The notes below the pieces were generated by a model that was not told the DNA's origin, ran no database searches, and saw nothing but the letters and a program-made list of their open reading frames with translations. The position numbers and the translations under genes are program-made. Positions 7,397-15,576 of a stretch of 45,181 nt of DNA are shown piece after piece (the stretch's first letter is position 1; each line of letters starts with the position of its first letter). This stretch comes from Candidatus Parachristensenella avicola (GTDB taxonomy: Bacteria; Bacillota; Clostridia; Christensenellales; UMGS416): contig CAJFUN010000027.1 in NCBI GenBank assembly GCA_904420205.1, positions 1-45,181 on the forward strand. Direction: 5' to 3'.

Positions 7397-8098
7397 ATGA
7401 AGAAAAAGTGCATTGGAAAGATTACCGTAGATTTGCTGATGACGGTACTGCTCCTCTTTCTGATGGCACGGCAGCTCACGGGAGACGTGGCCCATGAATG
7501 GCTGGGCGCAGGAATGCTGATTCTATGGATCGCTCACCATGCGCTGAATTGGAGCTGGTACGCCCGCCTTTTCAAAGGACGGTATACGCCTATGCGGATC
7601 TTGCAAGCGGCAGTCAACTTAGCCGTGCTGATAAGTATGCTTGGGCTGATGGTGAGCGGCATCCTTTTATCCAGAGAAGTCTTTGCCTTTCTTCCGATTT
7701 CTGGGGGAATCGCCTTTGCCCGCCGGCTGCATGTGCTCGCCGCCTTTTGGGGATATGTATGGATGGCTATGCACCTTGGCCTGCACTGGAATCGGATCCT
7801 CGGGATGGCGCGCAAGGCTGCTGGAACGGTCCCCGCTAAGCCGCTGCGCCTCGCTTTGCGGGCTGCCGCCGTTATGATTGCCGGATATGGCGTATATGCC
7901 TTTATAAAAAATCAGTTCTTCTCCTACCTCTTCCAATCTTCTACCTTTGTGTTTTTCGACTTTGAGCAGCCCGTTGTTCTCTTTTTTTTAGAGTATGTTG
8001 CGGTTATGGGCCTGTTCGTTTTCCTTGCTCATTATGGCGCCAAGGGCATACAAAAGCTGAGCGGCGGAAGAAAGGACGCTGCGGCAAGGAAAAAATAA
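7397..8098 (+). CDS. DUF4405 membrane protein (cytochrome b561-like)
   Basis: A polytopic membrane protein of about 233 aa with five or six hydrophobic segments. Histidines sit in or beside helices: AHEWLG, AHHALNW, RRLHVLAAFWGY and MHLGLHWN. DUF4405 proteins resemble the heme-b four-helix module of cytochrome b561 and formate dehydrogenase gamma subunits, so two-heme electron transfer across the membrane is plausible. The start at 7397 keeps nine bases to GGGAGGG, while ATG 7391 would leave only three. It is the last gene of the redox operon, 65 bases after the second flavodoxin and past a hairpin. It is the obvious candidate to pass electrons to the surface flavodoxins. Confidence 0.85.
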   Translation: MKKKCIGKITVDLLMTVLLLFLMARQLTGDVAHEWLGAGMLILWIAHHALNWSWYARLFKGRYTPMRILQAAVNLAVLISMLGLMVSGILLSREVFAFLPISGGIAFARRLHVLAAFWGYVWMAMHLGLHWNRILGMARKAAGTVPAKPLRLALRAAAVMIAGYGVYAFIKNQFFSYLFQSSTFVFFDFEQPVVLFFLEYVAVMGLFVFLAHYGAKGIQKLSGGRKDAAARKK

Positions 8099-8229
8099 AC
8101 TTTCTTTCAGCTGCTTTCTGCTGGCCGTCTGATTGTATCGGCGCTTATCGGGCGCCGGAATACAGCGCCAGGCAGAGATGAAGCAGGCGCTCTATACGAT
8201 TCGTCATAAGGCAAGATGGTATTCGCGGC

Positions 8230-8556
8230 TTATGGCGATTTTTTCATTTGGGGCGGATAACCCTTTGATTCGGGCTGCGCAATTGTGGCATCCGAGATGA
8301 CGGGGTATTTATGCGCAGAGACTTTCGTATCCCAATCAAAGCGCAGGGGCCGCTCTATGGCAGCGTATATGCTGGGATCATCGAACGAAAAAGTTCAACG
8401 GGAGCGGCGCCCATGACGTGATCTAAGTCATAATACAGAGTTTTGTCGGATCGTCCTTCTCGCCATAAAGGCTTTTTTTCCTGTTTCGTTCCCCAAGCCG
8501 AGGGTTTTAGGCATGCGCCGCCCGAATAAGGGATATTGTTAATAGGACGGATCCTG
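8230..8556 (-). pseudogene. Frameshifted remnant of an unrecognised protein
   Basis: Two minus-strand segments in different frames look coding and join naturally. The upstream one contains DKTLYYDLDHVMGAAPVELF and ends at a stop near 8345. The second contains ERPLRFDWDTKVSAHKYPVI and ends at TAA 8230-8232. I do not recognise the family. No start or ribosome site is evident. The surrounding 8099-8628 stretch holds no intact gene, so this is probably decaying DNA. Confidence 0.4.
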
Positions 8557-8599
8557 CCTCAAGAGGCCTAAAAAGGATGAAAGCGGGGGCATGCAGCGA

Positions 8600-8615
8600 C
8601 GCCTCCTAAGAGGCG
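8600..8615. terminator. Short hairpin after the minus-strand flavodoxin gene
   Basis: CGCCTC-CTAA-GAGGCG forms a perfect 6-bp stem with a tetraloop about 13 bases past the flavodoxin stop. It lacks a T-run, so terminator activity is doubtful. Confidence 0.35.
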
Positions 8616-8628
8616 CGAAGGATGCAGC

Positions 8629-9078
8629 CTAAACCGCGCCTTCTAAAAGGCTATCAAAAAAGCAGACCGCATCGTTGATCTCGTCCGGCGTGGGATGCCC
8701 TTTTGCAATTCCACCGACCAGCTTAAAGGGGCCGAAGGAATCGAAGCCGAAGCAGCCGTATTCGCCCATTATCCTTGCCCCACTTTTTTTCACTGCTTGG
8801 CTGATTGCATTTGTATAGCCTTCTTTCTTGGCGCCATAGGTGTAGAGGAAGAAGACTTTTTTCTCTTTGGGGAGCTTTTCCGCGGCCTTCAATACGGATT
8901 TATGAAATTTCCCGTAGTAGATGCCGGAGGCAAAACCGACCATCCCGTAACCGGAAAGATCGGCCGTGAGATCTTCCGTTGCGTTGATCAGCGTAACATC
9001 GTGGGCTTTTGCAATAGCATCCAAGAGTTTTTTTGTATTCCCGTGGTGACTGGAATGATAAATGATTGCCGTTTTCAT
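8629..9078 (-). CDS. Flavodoxin family protein
   Basis: A 149-aa single-domain cytosolic flavodoxin. The FMN phosphate loop is IYHSSHHGNTKK, followed by GYGMVGFASGIYYGKFH and VFFLYTYGAKKEGYTN. Start ATG at 9076-9078 has AAGGAGG eight to nine bases upstream; an earlier in-frame codon at 9102 would place the start within the operator palindrome. It has no signal peptide and no cysteine cluster. It diverges from an HxlR regulator, an arrangement common for redox-stress-inducible flavodoxins and nitroreductases, so it is probably induced by the neighbouring regulator's signal. Confidence 0.88.
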   Translation of the reverse strand: MKTAIIYHSSHHGNTKKLLDAIAKAHDVTLINATEDLTADLSGYGMVGFASGIYYGKFHKSVLKAAEKLPKEKKVFFLYTYGAKKEGYTNAISQAVKKSGARIMGEYGCFGFDSFGPFKLVGGIAKGHPTPDEINDAVCFFDSLLEGAV

Positions 9079-9091
9079 GAGAAGTGCCTCC

Positions 9092-9119
9092 TTGACTATC
9101 ATAGTATAAATAATATACT
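9092..9119 (+). promoter_or_regulatory. Promoter of the HxlR gene
   Basis: TTGACT (9092-9097) and TATACT (9114-9119) with a 16-bp spacer. The -10 box lies inside the palindrome at 9101-9121, consistent with autorepression. Confidence 0.5.
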
Positions 9120-9121
9120 AT
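9101..9121. promoter_or_regulatory. Palindromic operator candidate 1 for HxlR regulator
   Basis: ATAGTATA (9101-9108) and its exact complement TATACTAT (9114-9121) flank five bases. It overlaps the HxlR gene's -10 box and lies about 23 bp upstream of the flavodoxin start, so it could control both directions. Confidence 0.5.
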
Positions 9122-9136
9122 ATCTACAATAGCATG

Positions 9137-9161
9137 CAAGTACGCATAATCAATGTACTTG
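9137..9161. promoter_or_regulatory. Palindromic operator candidate 2 for HxlR regulator
   Basis: CAAGTAC (9137-9143) and GTACTTG (9155-9161) are perfect inverted repeats separated by 11 bases. GTAC-type half-sites spaced this way suit a dimeric HxlR winged helix. It lies between the two divergent genes. Confidence 0.45.
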
Positions 9162-9187
9162 GTATCATCCACTATACCGGAGGACGT

Positions 9188-9553
9188 ATGAAAAAGGAAA
9201 TAACGGCGGAAGCCTATTTGCAGCGGGTCCTCACCGCTGAGGTGCGCGACGATTGCCCAATGAGGCGCACGCTGGAGATGCTGAGCGGCAAGTGGCGCAC
9301 GCACCTGATTTATGAGCTATGCAAGCATCCTGCATGCCGCTTTGGGGAATTAAAGAAGGCGGTGCCGCGGATTACCAACACCATGCTGACCCAAACGCTG
9401 CGTGATTTGGAAAAACTGGGCATCGTACATCGGGAACAATTCAATGAGATCCCACCTCACGTAGAGTATTCCTTAACGGAAAAAGGCAGGGCGCTGCTGC
9501 CGGTGTTCACGGAAATCGCCAAATGGGGCGAAAAATACCTCGACGAACAGTGA
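9188..9553 (+). CDS. HxlR family winged-helix regulator
   Basis: A 121-aa regulator with the HxlR signature: CPMRRTLEMLSGKWRTHLIY, LCKHPACRFGELKKAVPRIT and LTQTLRDLEKLGIVHREQF. The cysteine just before the first helix corresponds to the redox-active cysteine used by YodB/HypR-type members to sense quinones or disulfide stress (family knowledge). ATG 9188 has CCGGAGG upstream; the longer in-frame start at 9134 lies inside the operator region. Divergent from the flavodoxin gene at 8629-9078, which it likely represses. Confidence 0.92.
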   Translation: MKKEITAEAYLQRVLTAEVRDDCPMRRTLEMLSGKWRTHLIYELCKHPACRFGELKKAVPRITNTMLTQTLRDLEKLGIVHREQFNEIPPHVEYSLTEKGRALLPVFTEIAKWGEKYLDEQ

Positions 9554-9784
9554 ACATCTCGCTGAAATTATCGGATCTATGGGCTGCGTCCAACCGTGGC
9601 TGCGTCACACAGCCCCCATACAAGATAAGCGATTAGGTATGCCCAAGGGCATCCGGCTTCCGGTGGACGGCTATTGTAAAAGCCCGGACAAGGAAGGGAA
9701 TTCGGCCTCAGATCCGAAGGATGGATATGCTTAACAGCGAGCATGAAATCAAAGTAAGAAGCTTTGTTTGCAGGAGAGAATCAC

Positions 9785-10423
9785 ATGGCTTTTCAACTGA
9801 TCGATATGGAGCGTTGGGCGCGGAGGGAGCATTTCGCGCATTTTATGCAGGAGACGGTTTGCAGCTATTCGATGACTGTGAACTTAGATATTACGGGGCT
9901 TAAAGGGCGGCTATACCCTGCGATGCTATGGCTGCTAACGGATACGGTGCATGAATTTTCCGAATTCCGGACAGCGGTAACGGAGGGGGGGCTGGGGGTA
10001 TATGATGCCATGACGCCTGCCTATACGATCTTTCACCAAGAAACCCACACCTTTTCCTGCCTTTGGACGGAGTTTTCCGAGGACTATTCTACCTTCCTGA
10101 AAAGATATGAGGACGATCTTGCGCGGTACGGAACGAACGCGCATTACATTGCCAAGCCTGGCCGGCCAGCCAATTCCTTCGATGTATCCGCGCTGCCTTG
10201 GGCTACGTTTACCGGCTTTCATTTGAACATCGCAGGCGATGGAAAATATCTGCTCCCGATCTTTACCATCGGGCGGAAATTTGAGCAGAATGGATGCATC
10301 CATCTGCCTCTAGCCATACAGGTGCATCACGCCGTGTGCGACGGTTACCATATCTGTATGTTTGTGAATACCCTGCAGGAGAAGATCAAGCGCTTTATCG
10401 CGCAAAACGGGATAGATGACTAG
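9785..10423 (+). CDS. Chloramphenicol O-acetyltransferase, CatP-like type A
   Basis: A 212-aa protein of the type A chloramphenicol acetyltransferase family, which transfers acetyl from acetyl-CoA to the drug's 3-hydroxyl. The active-site motif QVHHAVCDGYH is at residues 179-189, giving catalytic His182 and structural Asp186. Other family blocks are SYSMTVNLDIT, LYPAMLW, EFRTA, SCLWTEFSEDY and PWATFTGFHLN. The last has glycine where enterobacterial CAT-III has Ser148; as I recall, clostridial CatP also has glycine there, so this need not mean loss of activity. ATG 9785 has AGGAG eight bases upstream. No transposase or plasmid gene is visible nearby, though the gene sits between stretches of debris. 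Activity on chloramphenicol is likely but not proven from sequence. Confidence 0.88.
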   Translation: MAFQLIDMERWARREHFAHFMQETVCSYSMTVNLDITGLKGRLYPAMLWLLTDTVHEFSEFRTAVTEGGLGVYDAMTPAYTIFHQETHTFSCLWTEFSEDYSTFLKRYEDDLARYGTNAHYIAKPGRPANSFDVSALPWATFTGFHLNIAGDGKYLLPIFTIGRKFEQNGCIHLPLAIQVHHAVCDGYHICMFVNTLQEKIKRFIAQNGIDD

Positions 10424-10624
10424 TGCATTTTCGCGGCGCAGCGTGAGGTCTGGCCGCTGCAGGCGAGCATCTTCCGTTTCCAGGCGGGCAGCTTGGAGAC
10501 GGACTTTTTTATAAGAACTTTTTTGTGCCGTAAGACGGAAGCTGGCTGGGCTGACGTGTTGGCCGTGAACTGCCCGAATCCCTTTGACAGGGTCAGAGGG
10601 ATCGCCTACAATGAGCACGTATGA
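10424..10624 (+). pseudogene. Coding-like tail fragment of unknown protein
   Basis: Directly after the acetyltransferase stop, the same frame stays open for 66 codons to a TGA at 10622-10624 and reads like a natural C-terminus (for example WPLQASIFRFQAGSLETD and ADVLAVNCPNPFDRV). There is no ribosome site or plausible start, and I do not recognise the family. It may be the end of a gene truncated when the acetyltransferase arrived, or chance. Confidence 0.35.
10584..10612 (+). promoter_or_regulatory. Promoter of the Lhr helicase gene
   Basis: TTGACA (10584-10589) and TACAAT (10607-10612) with a 17-bp spacer, close to the housekeeping consensus. The expected transcript start is only a few bases before ATG 10621. 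Confidence 0.65.
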
Positions 10625-13600
10625 ACCCAGGAAGCGGGGAGCATGTGCGGATGGATATATTGGGGATGTTTCATGAGGATACGGCCCGATGGTTTGCTGG
10701 CGCGATAGGCGAGCCGACCGAAGTGCAGCGGGCGGCCTGGCCGGCGATTGCCGAAGGGGGGCATGTGCTGGTTAGCGCGCCGACAGGCACAGGCAAAACC
10801 CTGGCGGCTTTCCTGGTGTGGATTGATCAGCTGAAGCGGCAGGCGCGGCAGGGAACGCTGGAGGACAAGCTGCAGGTTCTCTATATTTCCCCCCTAAAGG
10901 CTCTGGGCAATGACATAAGGGAAAATTTAAAGCGGCCTCTGGAGGGAATCGGCGGGCCGGAGATTCGTACGGCGGTACGCACCGGGGATACCAGCGCATC
11001 GGATCGGCAGAAGATGTTGCGCCGTCCCCCACATATCCTGATTACGACGCCGGAATCGCTGTATTTGCTGCTGACCTCCACACGGGGGCGGGAAATGCTA
11101 TCGACGACGCGGGCAGTGATTCTTGATGAGCTGCACGTCATGCTGGACAACAAGCGGGGCGCCCATCTCATGCTGTCACTAGCGCGGCTTGATGCGCTCT
11201 GCGGTTCGCCGCTGCAGCGCATCGGCCTGTCGGCCACCATTCGGCCCCTATCGCTGGCTGCCGAATACCTGGCCCCTGGGGAGCCGGTGCGCGTGATAGC
11301 ACCGCCCATGAAAAAGCGGGCGGATATGCAGGTAAACAGCGTGCTGCCCGATATGCGGATCATGACCGAAGGCAGCATCTGGCCCGACTTGTGCCGGGCG
11401 GTTTATGACCAGTGCCGGGGGATGAGGACGGTGATCGCTTTCCTGGAAGGGCGGGCGGCGGCGGAGAAACTGGCCCGTGGCGTCAATGAGCTGGCAGGAG
11501 AGGGCTTTGCCCGCACCCATCATGGAAGCGTATCCCGTGAGCAGCGGCAGGAGGCCGAGGAGCAGCTGCGCAGCGGTAAGCTGCGGTTGCTGTGCGCTAC
11601 ATCGTCTATGGAGCTGGGCATCGACGTGGGCGAGGTGGATCTGGTGCTTCAAATCGGCTGCCCGCTGACCGTTTCGGGCGCGCTGCAGCGCATGGGCCGG
11701 GCGGGCCACAGCCCCGGGCGGATTAGCGTGATGCACATCTTTCCCCGGACAGCGGCGGAGGGCGTCCCCTGCGCGCTGACGGCCGACGCAGCATTGGCAG
11801 GGGAGATTGAGCCGGCAAAGCCGCCGCAAGGATGCTACGACGTATTGGCGCAGCACCTCGTATCGATGGCGGTTGATGGCGGATACCGCGTGGAGGATGC
11901 ACTGGCCCTTGTGCGCCGAACCTACAATTTCAAAGCGGTTACCCATGAAAAGCTTTGCGCCATTTTAGCGATGCTGGCTGGCGATTATGAACATGAGGTG
12001 GACCGGCCGGTGCGGCCGCGGCTCCTCTACGACCGGATCCACGGCGTGGTGCAGGGCGATTCCTATAGCCGCATGCTGGCGCTGTCGGCCGGCGGCACGA
12101 TTCCGGATAAGGGTATGTTTCCGGCCTATCTTGCCGATGGCACCCGGCTGGGGGAGCTGGATGAGGAGTTCGTGTTTGAGGCGCGGGTGGGGGATAAATT
12201 CCTGTTGGGCGCTTTTGCCTGGCGCATTACCGATATCCGGCGGGACCGGGTTATCGTATCGCCCACAAATCCGGAGGGCGCTCAGGCGCCTTTCTGGAGG
12301 GGTGAAACATTAGGCCGGGCCTATGACACAGCCTTACGCTTTGGCGCAAGGCTGCGGATGCTGGGCGAAGCGTACCGGGCAGGCCGCCTGGAGGCGGCGC
12401 TTGTGGGGCTGCATATGGACGATGCGGCCGCCCGCAACGCCGCGCGCACAATCCGGGAACAGGTAGACGCCACAGGCTGCCTGCCCGATGACCGCACAAT
12501 TCTGGCGGAACACTTTTCCGACCAGGCGGGGGAGCATCAACTGATGATTCATTCTGTCTTTGGGCGGCGGGTAAACTATGCCCTTTCGCTGCTGATACAG
12601 CGGGAGGCGACGCGGGCCATGGGCGTGGATGTGCGCGTCTTTGACGACGATGATGGGATCCTGCTCTATGGCATCGGGGGCAAGCGGCTGCCCGGAGGGC
12701 TGCTGTATCTGCCGGATCCAGAAGAGGCGGAGAGGATCCTGCGGGCAATGCTGCCGGCCACCGCGCTGTTTTCCATGGCTTTTCGCTATAACGCCGCCCG
12801 GGCGCTGATGATGGGCGTGCGTTCCGGGCGGCGCCAGCCCCTGTGGGTGCAGCGCATGCGGGGTGCGGAGACGCTGAGCGCAGTGGCCGGCCGCTGGGAG
12901 CATCCTTTGATGGAGGAAACGCTGCGGGAATGCTTGGAGGATTATCTGGACCTGGATGGGTTGAGGCAGGTGCTGGGCGGCGTACGTTCGGGCGCAATCC
13001 AGGTGCGGGAAATGCACCTGGACGCCCCTTCTCCCATGGCGCTGCCTTTGAGACGGCAGATGGAAAGCGCGCTCATGTATGACTACAGCCCAATCCCAGC
13101 CTCGGCCAAGCAGGCTGCACAGCAGGCCCTGGAACTGCAGGAGGGGGTAAAGCCCGAGCCGGGATTGCTGGAGGCCCAAGGTATGCGCAACCGGCAGCCG
13201 GCGAATGTGCAGCAGCTGCACACGCTTTTGATGACCGAAGGCGATTTGACGGCTGGCGAGACGGAGGTCCCAATCGAATGGCTGGAGGAGTTGGCCGCCG
13301 CCGGACGGGCGCTGTATATTGAGCCTGGCCTGTGGATTGCGGCTGAAGAGGCGGAGCTCTATGAAAAAGCGATGAAGGCGGGAGAGCGGCCGTCGAGGCT
13401 GCGCCTGGCCCGGCGCTGCCTGCGCTATCGGGGCCCCCAGGACGGCGATAGCCTCAGCGAACGGTATTGCTGGCCTGTGCAGGTCTGCATCGAGATTCTG
13501 GAGACCCTTCGGCAGGAGGGCGCCGCAGTTCAAAGCGAAGAGCGGTATTATCACCATGAGCTCTATGCGCAGGCACAGCGGCAGACGGTGATGGCCAGGC

Positions 13601-14751
13601 GGCAGCAGGCGCGGACGCTGCCTCCAGAGCGATATGCGGCGATGATGGCCCGCAGGGTCAGGCGTCCCGGCAGGCCGGAGGATCAGCTGAAAGAGGGGCT
13701 GGAAGGCCTGCTGGATATCCCATATCCTATAGCGCTGTGGGAGGATGTTTTGCTTCCGGCGCGGTGCGACGGATACCGGCCAGCGATGCTGGACGCGCTT
13801 TTGGCCCAAGGAGAGCTGTTCTGGCAGATTCATCCGGGCGAAAAACCGATGCTGTCCTTCCATCGCTATGAGGATATTGACTGGGATGCAAAGATGCCGG
13901 AGCAGCCATTGACCGGGGATGAGCAAACCATATTGACGGCGCTGGAGAAGCGGGGTGCCAGCTTTGCCCATACGCTGGCGCCGCTTCTGGGCGCGCGCCC
14001 GGTAATCGATGTGCTCATAAGCCTGGCCATGAAAGGGATGGCCAGAGCCGACAGCCTGGTGCCGCTTCGCCAGTGGCCCGCCATGGAGGCCGGACGCAAC
14101 CGGCAGGCTAAGCGCGTGGCCAAGGTGCGGGTCATGGCGCAGCAGGCCGGACGCTGGGAACTGGCCAGGCCGCTGAAGGTGCCGGATGAGGAGGGCCTAC
14201 TGCTTCAGGATTTTGCCCGGCAGGGGGTGCTCTGCCGGGAAACGGCCGGCCGGGTCCCGTGGAACCGAGCCATGGAGCTATTGCGGGTCTGGGAGTATAC
14301 TGGGCAGGCGCGAAGAGGCTATTTCGTTGCCGGGCTATCCGGCGCCCAGTTCATCCTGAACGGCGATTATGCCCGAATAACGGCTGCATTGCAGGATCCC
14401 GGGGAAGAGGCGCTGTGGCTGAATGCGGCGGATCCGCTACAGTGCTGGGGTAAGGCGCTGCCCCGGGGAGATGGGATGTCCTTCCAAACCCTGCCGGGCA
14501 CAGCGATTTGCTTGATTGGCGGCCGCCCAGTTGCGATCCTCAGCCGTCAGGGCGAGGTGCTGCGGCTGCTGCAGCCCGAGGCGGCCGGGCCTGCGCTGGC
14601 GGCGTTCGCTCGGGACTTTGCCCAGAGACATATCTTTCCGTGGCTCAGCCGTATTTTGATCCGCCAATACCCGAAGGAGGCCGAATCCGCGCTGCTGGAA
14701 GCCGGCTTTACCCGGGATATGATGGATTGGACGCTTTGGCGCAGCCGGTAA
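10621..14751 (+). CDS. Lhr-family large ATP-dependent helicase
   Basis: A 1376-aa superfamily 2 helicase with the Lhr layout. RecA domain 1 has Walker A APTGTGKT (residues 53-60), DELH box, and SAT motif. RecA domain 2 has SSMELGIDVGEVD and QRMGRAGHSPG. A winged-helix and Lhr-core region (with the DEAD/H-associated domain) follows, then a long C-terminal extension of roughly 500 residues like the Lhr-CTD. Lhr proteins translocate 3'-5' on DNA and unwind RNA:DNA hybrids during repair (family knowledge). Start is uncertain: ATG 10621 lies almost on the predicted transcript start, while ATG 10651 has an AGCGGGGAG ribosome site and would shorten the protein by 10 residues. Upstream of, but apparently separate from, the TlpA operon. 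Confidence 0.92.
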   Translation: MNPGSGEHVRMDILGMFHEDTARWFAGAIGEPTEVQRAAWPAIAEGGHVLVSAPTGTGKTLAAFLVWIDQLKRQARQGTLEDKLQVLYISPLKALGNDIRENLKRPLEGIGGPEIRTAVRTGDTSASDRQKMLRRPPHILITTPESLYLLLTSTRGREMLSTTRAVILDELHVMLDNKRGAHLMLSLARLDALCGSPLQRIGLSATIRPLSLAAEYLAPGEPVRVIAPPMKKRADMQVNSVLPDMRIMTEGSIWPDLCRAVYDQCRGMRTVIAFLEGRAAAEKLARGVNELAGEGFARTHHGSVSREQRQEAEEQLRSGKLRLLCATSSMELGIDVGEVDLVLQIGCPLTVSGALQRMGRAGHSPGRISVMHIFPRTAAEGVPCALTADAALAGEIEPAKPPQGCYDVLAQHLVSMAVDGGYRVEDALALVRRTYNFKAVTHEKLCAILAMLAGDYEHEVDRPVRPRLLYDRIHGVVQGDSYSRMLALSAGGTIPDKGMFPAYLADGTRLGELDEEFVFEARVGDKFLLGAFAWRITDIRRDRVIVSPTNPEGAQAPFWRGETLGRAYDTALRFGARLRMLGEAYRAGRLEAALVGLHMDDAAARNAARTIREQVDATGCLPDDRTILAEHFSDQAGEHQLMIHSVFGRRVNYALSLLIQREATRAMGVDVRVFDDDDGILLYGIGGKRLPGGLLYLPDPEEAERILRAMLPATALFSMAFRYNAARALMMGVRSGRRQPLWVQRMRGAETLSAVAGRWEHPLMEETLRECLEDYLDLDGLRQVLGGVRSGAIQVREMHLDAPSPMALPLRRQMESALMYDYSPIPASAKQAAQQALELQEGVKPEPGLLEAQGMRNRQPANVQQLHTLLMTEGDLTAGETEVPIEWLEELAAAGRALYIEPGLWIAAEEAELYEKAMKAGERPSRLRLARRCLRYRGPQDGDSLSERYCWPVQVCIEILETLRQEGAAVQSEERYYHHELYAQAQRQTVMARRQQARTLPPERYAAMMARRVRRPGRPEDQLKEGLEGLLDIPYPIALWEDVLLPARCDGYRPAMLDALLAQGELFWQIHPGEKPMLSFHRYEDIDWDAKMPEQPLTGDEQTILTALEKRGASFAHTLAPLLGARPVIDVLISLAMKGMARADSLVPLRQWPAMEAGRNRQAKRVAKVRVMAQQAGRWELARPLKVPDEEGLLLQDFARQGVLCRETAGRVPWNRAMELLRVWEYTGQARRGYFVAGLSGAQFILNGDYARITAALQDPGEEALWLNAADPLQCWGKALPRGDGMSFQTLPGTAICLIGGRPVAILSRQGEVLRLLQPEAAGPALAAFARDFAQRHIFPWLSRILIRQYPKEAESALLEAGFTRDMMDWTLWRSR

Positions 14752-14764
14752 GGCGGGATCGCCG

Positions 14765-14794
14765 TTGACAGAGAGGCCCGGCGGCTGATAAGAT
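14765..14794 (+). promoter_or_regulatory. Promoter of the TlpA/polyferredoxin operon
   Basis: TTGACA (14765-14770) and TAAGAT (14789-14794), spacer 18 bp, starting 13 bases after the helicase stop. It indicates independent transcription of the thioredoxin-like operon. Confidence 0.55.
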
Positions 14795-14836
14795 AGCGTA
14801 AATATCCCCACCAATACCTGGACGAAGGAGGACACC

Positions 14837-15433
14837 ATGACCCTACGAGGACGGCTATGGCGCGCCGCGGTATGCCTGACGGCGCTGCTGCTCGTATCCT
14901 GCGCGTCTCAAGCGCCGGCGACGCAGGCCCCAGCGCCCACAACCCCGAACCAGACGACCGGCACCCAGGAGAGCGCGGGCATTATGAGCAGCTTTTCCAC
15001 CACCGATCTGGAGGGGAATCCTGTGGATGAATCCCTGTTGGCTCAGTATGATCTGACGATGGTAAACGTATGGACGACCTATTGCGGCTACTGCCTCAAG
15101 GAGATGCCGGATCTGGGCGAGCTGGCCGCCGAATACGAGCCCAAAGGCGTGCGTATTCTGGGCTTGGTCACGGATGTGTTCAATTCCGATGGCAGCATCA
15201 GCGAAAGCCAGATGGAAGCCACGCGGCAGATTGTTGCCCAGACGAAGGCGGATTATCCCCATATTATCCCCTCGCAGGAGCTGTACGGCATTCTGGCGAG
15301 CGTAAGCGCCGTGCCTACCACTTTCTTTGTGGATAGCCAGGGGCGCCAGGTGGGCAGCGCCTATGCCGGTGCCCAGGATAAGGATGGCTGGATTGACGCC
15401 ATTGAAAGAACGCTTCTGGAGGTAAAGGAATGA
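14837..15433 (+). CDS. TlpA/ResA-like thioredoxin lipoprotein
   Basis: A 198-aa extracytoplasmic thiol-disulfide protein. The signal peptide ends in lipobox LLLVSC (Cys22) and a Pro/Thr/Gln linker follows. The thioredoxin fold has the active site CGYC (residues 83-86) in [18 protein letters not shown] and a cis-proline segment [12 protein letters not shown] 14837 has GAAGGAGG upstream. Its stop overlaps the start of the next gene (ATGA), so the two are translationally coupled. Probably reduces or oxidises thiols on exported proteins, with electrons supplied by the membrane polyferredoxin encoded two genes downstream (inference). Confidence 0.92.
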   Translation: MTLRGRLWRAAVCLTALLLVSCASQAPATQAPAPTTPNQTTGTQESAGIMSSFSTTDLEGNPVDESLLAQYDLTMVNVWTTYCGYCLKEMPDLGELAAEYEPKGVRILGLVTDVFNSDGSISESQMEATRQIVAQTKADYPHIIPSQELYGILASVSAVPTTFFVDSQGRQVGSAYAGAQDKDGWIDAIERTLLEVKE

Positions 15434-15576
15434 GAGGGCTGAAGCGGTATGGCGCGGGAGCCGCCCTGCTGCTGATAGGTGCGGCTTTTCTGGCGATTGG
15501 CGCGCTTCGGGGCGAGGCGGAGACGGTGTTCCGCAAGGCGGTCAATATCTGCATGGAGTGTATTGGACTTGGGTAG
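15430..15576 (+). CDS. CD1871A-type CXXC motif small membrane protein
   Basis: A 48-aa peptide: MRGLKRYG, one hydrophobic helix (about residues 9-26), a short charged stretch, and the C-terminal tail ICMECIGLG with CXXC. This matches the small CD1871A-family CXXC proteins seen beside TlpA and 4Fe-4S proteins in Clostridia. The ATG overlaps the TlpA stop (ATGA), and its end overlaps the likely start of the polyferredoxin gene. One membrane pass with the dithiol near the end suggests an electron relay between the polyferredoxin and TlpA (inference). Short enough to be missed by standard gene calling. Confidence 0.8.
   Translation: MRGLKRYGAGAALLLIGAAFLAIGALRGEAETVFRKAVNICMECIGLG

Noticed and set aside
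9785..10423. Glycine at the Ser148 position of chloramphenicol acetyltransferase as evidence of inactivity
   Set aside because: As I recall, the active clostridial CatP also has glycine in this segment, so the change alone says little.
12334..13971. 545-aa open frame on the strand opposite the Lhr helicase
   Set aside because: It is a shadow frame created by the GC-rich codons of the helicase; it lacks a ribosome site, and its His/Gln/Pro/Leu-rich composition resembles no known protein.
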